A DNA stretch of 36,258 bases from Oscillospiraceae bacterium (lineage in GTDB: Bacteria; Bacillota; Clostridia; UBA1381; UBA9506): positions 1-36,258 of the forward strand of contig SVJJ01000013.1 in assembly GCA_015069045.1 (NCBI GenBank), written 5' to 3'. The position numbers were made by a program, and so were the translations under genes. The notes beneath the pieces are model-generated. The model was not told where the DNA came from, searched no databases, and saw nothing but the letters and a program-made list of their open reading frames with translations. Below are positions 7,581 through 16,764 of the stretch, piece after piece (position 1 is the first letter of the stretch; each line of letters opens with the position of its first letter).

Positions 7581-8779
7581 TGTAAAAGCTTTCCCTCCTC
7601 ATAGCTACTGGCGCTGACGACCACCTCGTCATACAGACGCAGGGGTATGCTTTCATCTGCCGACTCAACAATGGCTGCATCCTGCGTGTTATATAAAATC
7701 GTTACAGGGATAAATCGCAACATATCCTCCCGACGAACATACACGCCAGGGACATCATCTTTTGACCGTAGACTTTTAACACTGATTCGATAGCCTGCAT
7801 AGCGGTTTCTTACAAATTCAAGATTAACAAATCGCTTTTTAAGCAGGGTTTCTAAATGTTGGTTGGCCTCTACAATAACGGTTTTATACTCGTTTTCCTC
7901 TGGTGAAATATAATGAACAGTAGCAGGAATCAGGTCGCCCGATAAGTCGTAAAAACGCAAATGAACGGCCTCATCAATTTTTAAAGTATCCAGCCTGTCG
8001 GCGGGTAAATTAACAGCAACAAAATAACGAAAATTGTCAATGATTTTACAGGCAGATATTTCCCCAGCCTCTTTGCGGACACTTTGCTCCAACAATTTAT
8101 CCACGGCATTTGGGGTTAATTCTGTCATGTTATATGGGGTTAGTATGTCCTCTAAACCATCTACCGCCGTAGAAAATAAACCGGCACGAGGGGCGGCTAA
8201 TTTACGGCCTGCATAGCCGATTTGAGCTTCCAGTTTGTTTTTTTGAGCTTGCAGCTCAGTCAACAGGTTCTGCGGCGTGTTGCCCTCTGCAATCTGTGCC
8301 TTTTTTTCGCACAGAGATTCAATTACAAACTGAATTTCGCTAACAGAGGCCATATCTCCGGCCAGACTGCTTTTTACTAAAGCCGCTATTTGCTCGGTAA
8401 TTTTTTGTTCTAAACGAGAAACATCACCGGTAAAGGTAAATAAATTGGCTTGATTTTTTTCAACCTGTACAATTTTTTTATTAACCTGCTCCAGTTGGTT
8501 TTGTAGCTCTGTATCTACGCTACCTGTATATACAACGGCAATTTCCTGCCCTGTAGCAACCCGCGCGCCTTCCTGCGAAATGGGTTCTAAACCCCCTGTG
8601 CCTCCGGGTTCAATAACAGATTCATATTTAATTATAACGCCCTTTGTGCTGAACAAATCCTCCATGCTGCTTCGGCGCAGCGTTTCTGTTTGCACCCGAG
8701 TGCCGGCGAAGGAACGCACGGCGTACATCAAAACCAGTAGGGCGAAAATCGGTATTAATATGTTTATTTTGTGCTTCAT
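7577..8779 (-). CDS. HlyD-like single-pass membrane protein, first gene of the ylm/sepF operon
   Basis: 400 residues with one N-terminal membrane helix (about 6-25, NILIPIFALLVLMYAV) and a large extracytoplasmic part. A biotinyl-lipoyl-like segment (about 40-80) is followed by a Gln/Glu/Lys-rich coiled coil (about 90-190) and C-terminal beta-rich domains, the layout of HlyD/RND-type periplasmic adaptors. No transporter gene is adjacent. In my recollection proteins of this kind occur beside yggS-sepF in many Clostridia, so a cell-envelope or division role is plausible, but that is inference from context. The AAAGGA just before ATG is close; GGGAG lies about 11 bases upstream. It overlaps yggS by 4 bases. 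Confidence 0.75.
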   Translation of the reverse strand: MKHKINILIPIFALLVLMYAVRSFAGTRVQTETLRRSSMEDLFSTKGVIIKYESVIEPGGTGGLEPISQEGARVATGQEIAVVYTGSVDTELQNQLEQVNKKIVQVEKNQANLFTFTGDVSRLEQKITEQIAALVKSSLAGDMASVSEIQFVIESLCEKKAQIAEGNTPQNLLTELQAQKNKLEAQIGYAGRKLAAPRAGLFSTAVDGLEDILTPYNMTELTPNAVDKLLEQSVRKEAGEISACKIIDNFRYFVAVNLPADRLDTLKIDEAVHLRFYDLSGDLIPATVHYISPEENEYKTVIVEANQHLETLLKKRFVNLEFVRNRYAGYRISVKSLRSKDDVPGVYVRREDMLRFIPVTILYNTQDAAIVESADESIPLRLYDEVVVSASSYEEGKLLQ

Positions 8780-8869
8780 ATCCTTTTTTCTCCCTTTTTT
8801 GCTAGGTTGATGCGCCTTAAGCGACGAGGTAATTTTCGTATAAGGGGTAAATTTCTATACTTATTTCTT

Positions 8870-8898
8870 ATTGTATCACAAAATTCGTGTTTATGCAA
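8870..8898 (-). promoter_or_regulatory. promoter of the HlyD-yggS-sepF-divIVA-ileS operon
   Basis: Minus strand TTGCAT (8898-8893), 17-base spacer, TACAAT (8875-8870) with an extended TG motif directly before the -10. It leaves a leader of roughly 85 bases before the first gene. Confidence 0.7.
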
Positions 8899-8970
8899 CG
8901 GCATATAGAGAAAAAGATGTAATTTTTTTGTACAAAAACAAAGAAAGATGAAGAAGAAATTTTACATAAG

Positions 8971-9066
8971 ATAAAAAAGGGAAAGGGCAACGATTGTCTA
9001 ACCGTTGCCCTTGGGGGGATTATTATGAAATTGTGAGATTGCTCTCTGTCGAAATCCTTCGACACC
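8971..9066 (-). ncRNA. candidate small RNA with C-rich loop
   Basis: On the minus strand a possible -10 (TATACT, 9075-9070; no good -35) precedes a perfect TGTCGAA/TTCGACA hairpin. Then come a linker containing CCCCCC and a perfect 10-bp hairpin (AAGGGCAACG/CGTTGCCCTT, 8983-8992 with 9003-9012), then TCCCTTTTTT. No protein gene on this strand needs a terminator here, because the HlyD-like gene begins further left. An unpaired C-run before an intrinsic terminator is a known design of Firmicute regulatory RNAs. The weak promoter and the gap before the T-run keep confidence low. Confidence 0.3.
9047..9064. promoter_or_regulatory. perfect palindrome matching two facing 0A-box sequences
   Basis: TGTCGAA-ATCC-TTCGACA. 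Each arm equals the TGTCGAA core recognised by Spo0A. It could be a protein-binding site or simply the first stem of the adjacent small-RNA candidate. Confidence 0.3.
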
Positions 9067-9225
9067 TATAGTATATTCTTAATTTATTGCAGGAGTGTGA
9101 ATAAAGTTTAAATAATTTTAAAACCTTATGTTTCATAAAAATGAACAAGGATTTGATGCGGTAGTAACATGAAAAGGGGTCTTAGTATAAAATACCGAAG
9201 AAAACAAAAAAATAAATTATGGTTT

Positions 9226-9243
9226 TTAACAAAATTTTGTTAA
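9226..9243. promoter_or_regulatory. 18-bp perfect palindrome upstream of pgk promoter
   Basis: TTAACAAAATTTTGTTAA is fully self-complementary and ends 8 bases before the pgk -35. Its half-sites resemble Rex half-sites but in the opposite order, so the regulator is unknown. Confidence 0.4.
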
Positions 9244-9251
9244 GATACCTC

Positions 9252-9280
9252 TTGAAACTTTTGCCAAAATCAAATATAAT
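9252..9280 (+). promoter_or_regulatory. promoter of the pgk-tpiA-gpmI-eno operon
   Basis: TTGAAA (9252-9257), 17-base spacer, TATAAT (9275-9280). It is the only good promoter ahead of the glycolytic operon. Confidence 0.75.
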
Positions 9281-9315
9281 ATAAGAGTATATATTATAAA
9301 GAGGTGAAATGTGTT

Positions 9316-10497
9316 ATGTTAAAGACGGTAGAAGACATTAATGTCAAAGGAAAAAAAGTTTTAGTTCGTTGTGATTTTAACGTTCCCATGGATGATAACG
9401 GAAACATTACAAATGATAACCGTATTGTCGGTGCTCTGCCTACAATTAAGTATTTAATAGCACAGGGAGCAAAGGTTATTCTTTGTTCACACATGGGTCG
9501 TCCCAAGGGCGAGTTTAACATGAAATTCAGTTTGGCACCTGTAGCTAAAAGGTTGTCTGAGCATTTGGGTCAGCCTGTTAAAATGGCTGCCGATGTTGTT
9601 GGCGAAAGCGCAAAGGCGCTCACTGCTGATATGGCCGATGGTGAGGTTGTTCTGTTAGAGAATGTTCGGTTCCACGCCGAGGAAACAAAAAACGTTCCCG
9701 AATTTTCCAAGCAATTGGCTGATTTGGCTGAAATTTTTGTTAATGATGCATTTGGTACAGCCCATCGTGCCCATTCCTCCACGGCTGGTGTAGCTGATTA
9801 TTTGCCTGCCGTTGCAGGATATCTGATTCAAAAGGAAATTAAAATTATGGGCGGCGCCTTAGAATCTGCCGAGCGTCCCTTTGTTGCTATTTTAGGCGGT
9901 GCTAAGGTAAAGGATAAAATCGGTGTTATCAACAACCTGTTAAACAAGGTGGACACTATTATCATTGGCGGTGGCATGGCGTACACCTTCTGCAAGGCCA
10001 TGGGTGGTACGATTGGTGATTCTTTAGTAGACGAAGAACGCCTGGATTATGCCCGTGAGGTTATGGCTCTTGCTAAAGAAAAGGGCGTAGAGTTAATGAT
10101 TCCTGTAGATAATGTGGTTGCAGACAGCTTTTCAAACGATGCAGCACAAAAGGTTTGCAAATCTATGGAGATTCCCGATGGTTGGCAGGGTTTAGATATT
10201 GGCCCTGAAACCACAAAGGCTTTTTGTGATGTTATTAAAAAGGCCAAAACCGTAATTTGGAATGGTCCTATGGGCGTATTCGAATTTGAAAACTTTGCCA
10301 AGGGCACCATTGCAGTGGCTGAAACTGTTGCAGAGGCAGATGCTGTTACCATTATTGGTGGTGGCGATAGTGCTGCAGCCGTAACTAATTTAGGTTTTGC
10401 AGACAGAATGACCCACATTTCCACTGGTGGCGGAGCCAGCTTAGAATTTTTAGAAGGTATTGAGCTGCCCGGCGTGGCTTGCCTTGGTAAAAAATAA
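9316..10497 (+). CDS. pgk: phosphoglycerate kinase
   Basis: Transfers phosphate from 1,3-bisphosphoglycerate to ADP in glycolysis. The 393 residues show the PGK signature [10 protein letters not shown] (15-24), [10 protein letters not shown] and the nucleotide-domain motif GGGDSAAAV near the C-terminus. The frame stays open to a GTG at 9304, but that codon lies inside the AGAGGTG ribosome binding site. The ATG at 9316 is 9 bases after it and gives the usual N-terminus. It is the first gene of a four-gene glycolytic operon; tpiA follows after 38 bases. The gap (GAPDH) and cggR genes that often precede pgk in Firmicutes are not in the window. Confidence 0.97.
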   Translation: MLKTVEDINVKGKKVLVRCDFNVPMDDNGNITNDNRIVGALPTIKYLIAQGAKVILCSHMGRPKGEFNMKFSLAPVAKRLSEHLGQPVKMAADVVGESAKALTADMADGEVVLLENVRFHAEETKNVPEFSKQLADLAEIFVNDAFGTAHRAHSSTAGVADYLPAVAGYLIQKEIKIMGGALESAERPFVAILGGAKVKDKIGVINNLLNKVDTIIIGGGMAYTFCKAMGGTIGDSLVDEERLDYAREVMALAKEKGVELMIPVDNVVADSFSNDAAQKVCKSMEIPDGWQGLDIGPETTKAFCDVIKKAKTVIWNGPMGVFEFENFAKGTIAVAETVAEADAVTIIGGGDSAAAVTNLGFADRMTHISTGGGASLEFLEGIELPGVACLGKK

Positions 10498-10535
10498 AAG
10501 ATAATGGGAATACAGCGAAAGGATGATATTGAACA

Positions 10536-11282
10536 ATGAGACAGACAGTTGCAGCCGGCAATTGGAAAATGAACAAAACACCCTCTGAGGCTAAGGCATT
10601 GATAGCAGAATTAGCGCCTTTGGTTAAGGATGCAAAAAATAAAGTTATTGTATGCCCCACGGCAGTTTGCCTGCCTGCAGTTGTAGAAGCTGCAAAAGGT
10701 ACCAACATCTTAGTGGGTGCACAAAATATGTATTTTGAGGATAAGGGTGCATATACCGGTGAAATCAGTGCTGATATGTTGCTCGATTTGGGTGTTACCC
10801 ATGTTATCTTAGGTCATAGTGAACGTCGGCAGTATTTTGCTGAAACTGACGAAACTGTAAACAAAAAAGTATTAAAGGCGTTGGAAAAGGGTCTTTGCCC
10901 CATTATTTGCGTGGGCGAAAGCTTAGAGCAACGTGAGCAGGGCATTACAGCGGATTTAGTACGGATGCAGGTTAAAATTGCGTTGCAGAATGTATCTGCC
11001 GACCAGGCTAAGACAGTTATTATTGCCTATGAGCCAATCTGGGCCATAGGCACAGGTAAAACAGCCACCACCCAGCAGGCAGAAGAAGTTTGTAAAACAA
11101 TCCGTGACTGTATTTGCGAGTTATACAGCTGTGATGTGGCAGAAAGCGTCATCATTCAGTATGGCGGTAGCGTAAATGCCGCTAACAGCGCCGAGTTGTT
11201 TGCCCAGGCAAACATTGATGGTGGCTTAGTTGGTGGTGCCAGCTTAAAGGCTGCAGATTTTTCTGTTATTGCCAATTCTTAA
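10536..11282 (+). CDS. tpiA: triosephosphate isomerase
   Basis: Interconverts dihydroxyacetone phosphate and glyceraldehyde 3-phosphate. The 248-residue TIM barrel has all catalytic residues: K11 in GNWKMN, H94 in ILGHSERR and E166 in [11 protein letters not shown]. The phosphate-binding IQYGGSVN and GGLVGGASL segments are present. An AAAGGA-like ribosome binding site lies about 11 bases upstream. It sits between pgk and gpmI (17-base gap) in the glycolytic operon. Nothing is unusual. Confidence 0.98.
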   Translation: MRQTVAAGNWKMNKTPSEAKALIAELAPLVKDAKNKVIVCPTAVCLPAVVEAAKGTNILVGAQNMYFEDKGAYTGEISADMLLDLGVTHVILGHSERRQYFAETDETVNKKVLKALEKGLCPIICVGESLEQREQGITADLVRMQVKIALQNVSADQAKTVIIAYEPIWAIGTGKTATTQQAEEVCKTIRDCICELYSCDVAESVIIQYGGSVNAANSAELFAQANIDGGLVGGASLKAADFSVIANS

Positions 11283-11299
11283 TCGGGAGATAAAAATCA

Positions 11300-12823
11300 A
11301 TGAAACAACCTTTATTGCTATGTATTTTAGATGGCTACGGAAACAATCCGACCACTGCAGGCAACGCCATTTATAAGGCCAAAACACCATATATGGACAA
11401 GTTGTTGGCAGAATGTCCACACACCCTTTTAGACGCTTCAGGCATGGCTGTAGGCTTGCCGGATGGTCAAATGGGAAATTCTGAGGTGGGCCACACCAAC
11501 ATCGGTGCAGGCCGTATTGTGTATCAAGAGTTGACCCGCATTACCAAATCCATTGCAGATGGAGATTTTTATACGAATGAGGCTCTGTTAGCGGCGATTA
11601 AAAATTGTAAAGAGAAAAATTCTGCTTTGCATATTATGGGCCTTTTGTCTGATGGTGGTGTGCATAGCCACAACAGTCATATTTATGGGCTAGTGGAGCT
11701 TGCAAAACGGCAAGGACTTTCCAAGGTATATCTTCACTGTTTTTTAGATGGTCGGGACGTGCCGCCTACCTCCGGTAAGGACTTTGTGGCAGATCTTCAA
11801 AAGGAGCTTGCGAACATTGGCTGTGGTAAGATTGCCACAGTCATGGGTCGCTATTATGCTATGGACCGGGATAATCGTTGGGACAGGGTTGAAAAAGCGT
11901 ACACAGCTATGACTATGGGCATTGGCGAACAAGTAGCGGATCCTGTAGCTGCGGTGCAGCAGTCTTACGACCATGAGATAACAGACGAATTCGTTATTCC
12001 CGTTGTGGTTACAGAAAACGATGTGCCTGTGGGCGTTATTGCTGAAGGTGATAGTGTTATCTTCGCTAATTTTCGTCCGGACCGTGCCAGAGAAATTACC
12101 CGCACATTTGTGGACCCTGAATTTAATGGCTTTGCCAGAGAATATCAGTCTTTATATTATGTTTGCATGACACAGTATGATAAGAGCATGCCCAATGTGG
12201 ACGTGGCATTTCGCCCCCAAACCTTAGAGAACACATTAGGGGATTATCTTTCCCAAAAGGGATTGAGCCAACTGCGCATTGCCGAAACAGAAAAATATGC
12301 TCATGTTACGTTTTTCTTTAACGGCGGTGTAGAGGCCGTGTCAGATGGTGAAGACAGGGCGTTGATTGCCTCTCCTAAAGTGGCAACCTACGATTTGCAA
12401 CCGGAAATGAGTGCCCCCGAGGTAACCGAGGAAGCCTTAAAACGTATTCAGTCAGACAAATATGATGTTATTATTTTAAACTTTGCTAACTGCGATATGG
12501 TGGGACACACCGGCGTGTTTGATGCGGCAGTAAAAGCCGTTGAAACTGTGGATGCTTGTATGGCTCAGGTGATTGACGAGGTGCTTTCCCGTGGCGGCAT
12601 TGCTCTGATTACGGCAGACCATGGTAACGCAGACCAAATGGTAGATCCGGTAAATGGGGATGTTTTCACGGCTCATACTACCTTTCCTGTGCCCTTTATT
12701 GTGACAGGAAAGGATGTAACTCTGCGTGAGGGCGGGTGCTTGGCAGATATTGCTCCCACTATGCTTCAACTTTTAGACTTACCAAAACCAAGTGAAATGA
12801 CAGGTAAAAGCCTGATTATTTAA
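11300..12823 (+). CDS. gpmI: 2,3-bisphosphoglycerate-independent phosphoglycerate mutase
   Basis: Interconverts 3- and 2-phosphoglycerate through a phosphoserine intermediate with metal ions. The 507 residues fit the alkaline-phosphatase-superfamily iPGM: metal-binding D11 in LDGYG, nucleophile S61 in MGNSEVGH, the DGRDVPPTSG insert-domain motif, and the metal ligands in ADHGNADQM near the C-terminus. GGGAG precedes the ATG by about 10 bases. It lies between tpiA and eno (24-base gap), so one transcript carries four consecutive lower-glycolysis enzymes. Confidence 0.98.
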   Translation: MKQPLLLCILDGYGNNPTTAGNAIYKAKTPYMDKLLAECPHTLLDASGMAVGLPDGQMGNSEVGHTNIGAGRIVYQELTRITKSIADGDFYTNEALLAAIKNCKEKNSALHIMGLLSDGGVHSHNSHIYGLVELAKRQGLSKVYLHCFLDGRDVPPTSGKDFVADLQKELANIGCGKIATVMGRYYAMDRDNRWDRVEKAYTAMTMGIGEQVADPVAAVQQSYDHEITDEFVIPVVVTENDVPVGVIAEGDSVIFANFRPDRAREITRTFVDPEFNGFAREYQSLYYVCMTQYDKSMPNVDVAFRPQTLENTLGDYLSQKGLSQLRIAETEKYAHVTFFFNGGVEAVSDGEDRALIASPKVATYDLQPEMSAPEVTEEALKRIQSDKYDVIILNFANCDMVGHTGVFDAAVKAVETVDACMAQVIDEVLSRGGIALITADHGNADQMVDPVNGDVFTAHTTFPVPFIVTGKDVTLREGGCLADIAPTMLQLLDLPKPSEMTGKSLII

Positions 12824-12832
12824 TTATTTTAA

Positions 12833-14164
<1,332 letters not shown>

Positions 14165-14191
14165 GATTTATAGCTAAATAAGACATAAAAT

Positions 14192-14228
14192 AAAAATGCA
14201 GAACGATTGATTTCGTTCTGCATTTTTT
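14192..14228 (+). terminator. terminator of the glycolytic operon
   Basis: A long stem (AATGCAGAACGA/TCGTTCTGCATT, 14-15 bp with flanking A/T pairs), a 6-base loop and a run of T's, 28 bases after the eno stop. Confidence 0.9.
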
Positions 14229-14240
14229 GTATAAAGAAAA

Positions 14241-14672
14241 CCACGCGATAGTCGCGTGGCTTGATAAAGGTTAACCGATGAACAAAAAGAATATATAAAA
14301 GTTAAAACAACTTTATTGTATAGTACAAATGTTAATTTTAGTAGAGTTTTTAGAGTGCAGAGGCTCCCTTGTGTAATACCCATGCTGAGCACGGGAGGGA
14401 GTTGTCACGGAGTGACTGAGGGATTGTTGCATCTTATGGTTTTGTATGCCCTGCCAGGCGGGCCTACTTTTTGTGTAAAAAGTAGCAAAAACGCGGGGGA
14501 TTTCGATTTCCCCCGCACCCCTTAAAACGACACAGGGGCTCCGCCCCTGGACCCTCTACAAAGAAGTATACAATACACAGAGCCCATTTATGGGTAGCAA
14601 GTAGTAGCTCTATGGTTGACAGGGCGATTTAAAATGCGCTTCTGCGTCGCCGGTAGTATTAGTCTATGCCCG
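14241..14672 (+). repeat. hairpin-rich intergenic repeat, copy A
   Basis: The convergent eno/htpG gap (14165-14736) holds no gene but a string of stems. In order: CCACGCGA/TCGCGTGG (14241-14259); GGTTAACCGAT (14269-14279); a GGCTCCCTT...GTCACGGAGTGACTGAGGGATTG segment; CTACTTTTT/AAAAAGTAG (14464-14485); GCGGGGGA/TCCCCCGC (14493-14516); CAGGGGC/GCCCCTG (14533-14549); CCCATTTATGGG; and GGCGA/TCGCC. The order and much sequence recur at 19160-19609. No transposase or terminal inverted repeat is visible. It may be a nonautonomous mobile repeat or an RNA-encoding one. Confidence 0.75.
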
Positions 14673-14711
14673 AAAATGAAATATCCCCCATAACGGGGGA
14701 TATTTCATTTT
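14673..14711 (-). terminator. terminator of htpG
   Basis: Perfect 17-bp stem (14673-14689 with 14695-14711, ATATCCCCC/GGGGGATAT core) and a 5-base loop with T-rich 3' side on the minus strand, 25 bases past the htpG stop. Confidence 0.85.
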
Positions 14712-14736
14712 ATAGATAATTTTAATGGTCCCTTAC

Positions 14737-16617
14737 TTACTGCATCAGCTGGCAAACTGCATTGGTATAGGCAACAGGATCTTCAATGGGGAGACCTTCA
14801 ATCAGCAGGGCACTATCATATAAGACAGCTGCATATTGCTTTAGTTTTTCCTTATCAGTAGCAAGGAGCCCTGCAATTTTTGCAAAAACAGGATGGTTCA
14901 CATTAATCTCTAAAATTCGTTCTGCCTTTACCTTTTGGTCGTTGGGCATCGCATTTAGAACCTTCTCCATTTCAATGGATAAAGCACCATCACTTGCAAG
15001 GCATACGGGATGGGATTTTAGTCGAGAAGAAGCTCGAACTTCCTTTACCTTGTCCCCTAAGGCATCCTTTAAAAACAAGAATAAGTCCTTATTTTCCTCT
15101 TTTTTCTTTTCATTTTCCTTTTTTTCATCCTCCGACTCAATATCTAAGTCGGCAGCAGAAACGGATTTAAATTCTTTATTATCAAAGGTGCGGAGCATTT
15201 GAATGGCAAACTCATCCACATCCTCAGTAAAGTATAAAATTTCGCAACCTTTTTCAGAAACCAACTCCGTTTGGGGGAGTTTATCAATTTTTTCAATGCT
15301 TTCCCCACAGGCATAGTAAATATATTTTTGCTCTTCTTTCATGCGGGATACGTATTCCGCTAGGGTTACCAGTTTTTTCTCTTCGGAGGAATAAAACATG
15401 AGCAAATCCTGTAAAAGCTCTTTATCTCGTCCAAAGTTATCATAAATGCCAAACTTTAGTTGACGGGAGAAGGATTTATAAAAAGCTTCATATTTTTCCC
15501 GGTCGTTCTTCAGCATGCCGGCCAGCTCACTCTTAATTTTCTTTTGCAGGTGAGTGGCGATAATCTTTAGCTGTCTGTCATGCTGCAAAATTTCCCGGGA
15601 AATATTCAGGGATAAATCGGCAGAGTCTACTAAGCCCTTCACAAAGCGGAAGCACTCAGGCAACAGCTCAGCACACTTATCCATAATCAATACACCGTTT
15701 GCATAAAGCTGCAAACCCTTTTCAAAATCCTTCGTATAAAAATCATATGGTGCATGAGCAGGGATATATAAAAGGGCGGTATAGCTGGTCATACCATCGG
15801 CACTGGTATGAATAACAGATAGGGGATTTTCAAAATCATAAAATTTATCCTTATAAAAACCGTTGTAGTCCTCTTCAGTTAGTTCTGCTTTTGTTTTTTT
15901 CCAAATAGGAACCATTGAGTTTAAGGTTTCGGTCTCTTTATATTCTTCATATTCCTCTTTGTTATCTGCCTTAGGACGACTCTTGGTGACTTCCATTACA
16001 ATAGGATAACGAATATAATCGGAATATTTTTTAACAATGGTACGAATGCGGTATTCATCTAAAAATTCGTCATATTGCTCATCGTCGGCATTTTCTTTTA
16101 AGTGTAAAATGATCTGGGTACCCACACCATCTTTTTCAGTAGCCTTAATGGTGTAACCATCAGTGCCTTCGGCTTCCCAACAAAAAGCCTCGTCGCTACC
16201 CAATGCACGACTTTTAACCTGTACCTTGTCCGCAATCATAAAGGCAGAATAAAACCCTACGCCAAACTGGCCAATAATATCTACATCCTCTAGTTTTTCA
16301 TTGTCTTTTTTAAATTGTAAGGAGCCACTTTTAGCAATGGTACCTAAATTTTCCTCCAACTCGGCCTTGGTCATACCAATACCCGTATCTGTAATGGTTA
16401 GGGTTCTGTTTTCCTTGTCGGCCTCAATGCGAATATAAAAATCCTCTCGATTAAAGCTTAAATTCTCGTCTGATAAAGTTCGATAATAGAGCTTGTCCAT
16501 TGCGTCGCTGGCGTTAGAAATTAATTCACGAAGAAAAATTTCCTTATGGGTGTATATGGAATTTATCATCAATTCCAGCAACCGTTTTGACTCTGATTTA
16601 AATGCTTTCTTGGCCAC
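14737..16617 (-). CDS. htpG: HSP90-family chaperone HtpG
   Basis: ATP-dependent cytosolic chaperone. The 626 residues show the GHKL ATPase: catalytic E31 and N35 in [15 protein letters not shown]77 in DTGIGM, and [11 protein letters not shown]. Middle and C-terminal dimerisation domains follow; an Asp/Glu/Lys-rich stretch ([16 protein letters not shown]) lies around residue 500. The start is GTG at 16617, supported by GGAGG 8 bases upstream and by [17 protein letters not shown] matching the family N-terminus. It is transcribed alone from a promoter with a perfect CIRCE operator, so HrcA control is predicted, unlike B. subtilis, where htpG is not in the HrcA regulon. Confidence 0.97.
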   Translation of the reverse strand: MAKKAFKSESKRLLELMINSIYTHKEIFLRELISNASDAMDKLYYRTLSDENLSFNREDFYIRIEADKENRTLTITDTGIGMTKAELEENLGTIAKSGSLQFKKDNEKLEDVDIIGQFGVGFYSAFMIADKVQVKSRALGSDEAFCWEAEGTDGYTIKATEKDGVGTQIILHLKENADDEQYDEFLDEYRIRTIVKKYSDYIRYPIVMEVTKSRPKADNKEEYEEYKETETLNSMVPIWKKTKAELTEEDYNGFYKDKFYDFENPLSVIHTSADGMTSYTALLYIPAHAPYDFYTKDFEKGLQLYANGVLIMDKCAELLPECFRFVKGLVDSADLSLNISREILQHDRQLKIIATHLQKKIKSELAGMLKNDREKYEAFYKSFSRQLKFGIYDNFGRDKELLQDLLMFYSSEEKKLVTLAEYVSRMKEEQKYIYYACGESIEKIDKLPQTELVSEKGCEILYFTEDVDEFAIQMLRTFDNKEFKSVSAADLDIESEDEKKENEKKKEENKDLFLFLKDALGDKVKEVRASSRLKSHPVCLASDGALSIEMEKVLNAMPNDQKVKAERILEINVNHPVFAKIAGLLATDKEKLKQYAAVLYDSALLIEGLPIEDPVAYTNAVCQLMQ

Positions 16618-16641
16618 TTATTCCGCCTCCAAAAAGAAATA

Positions 16642-16668
16642 TTAGCACTCCAGATAGCAGAGTGCTAA
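16642..16668. promoter_or_regulatory. CIRCE operator (HrcA-binding site)
   Basis: TTAGCACTC, nine bases, GAGTGCTAA: an exact match to the CIRCE consensus. It starts 5 bases after the htpG -10 and covers the transcription start, where bound HrcA would block htpG. Confidence 0.95.
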
Positions 16669-16672
16669 TATT

Positions 16673-16700
16673 ATTGTATCACAATTTCAAATTTTGTCAA
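16673..16700 (-). promoter_or_regulatory. htpG promoter
   Basis: Minus strand TTGACA (16700-16695), 16-base spacer, TACAAT (16678-16673) with a TG extension, directly followed by the CIRCE element. Confidence 0.8.
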
Positions 16701-16764
16701 GGTTGTTAACAGTTCTTTTACAATTTATTCCCATTTTTTAAGGCTAAAGGGGAGTTAGGTGTTT

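Noticed and set aside
8868-9065. 65-codon ORF on the minus strand before the HlyD-like gene
   Set aside because: Phe/Ser-rich translation of AT-rich intergenic DNA, overlaps a promoter and a terminator-like hairpin.
9226-9243. Rex operator
   Set aside because: Half-sites TTAACAA and TTGTTAA occur in the order opposite to the Rex consensus TTGTTAA-N4-TTAACAA; recorded only as an unassigned palindrome.
14316-14525. 69-codon ORF within the eno-htpG repeat
   Set aside because: Runs through GC-rich hairpins, no ribosome binding site, no recognisable protein features.
14241-14672. Insertion sequence
   Set aside because: No transposase frame, no terminal inverted repeats or target duplications could be seen; kept as a hairpin repeat.
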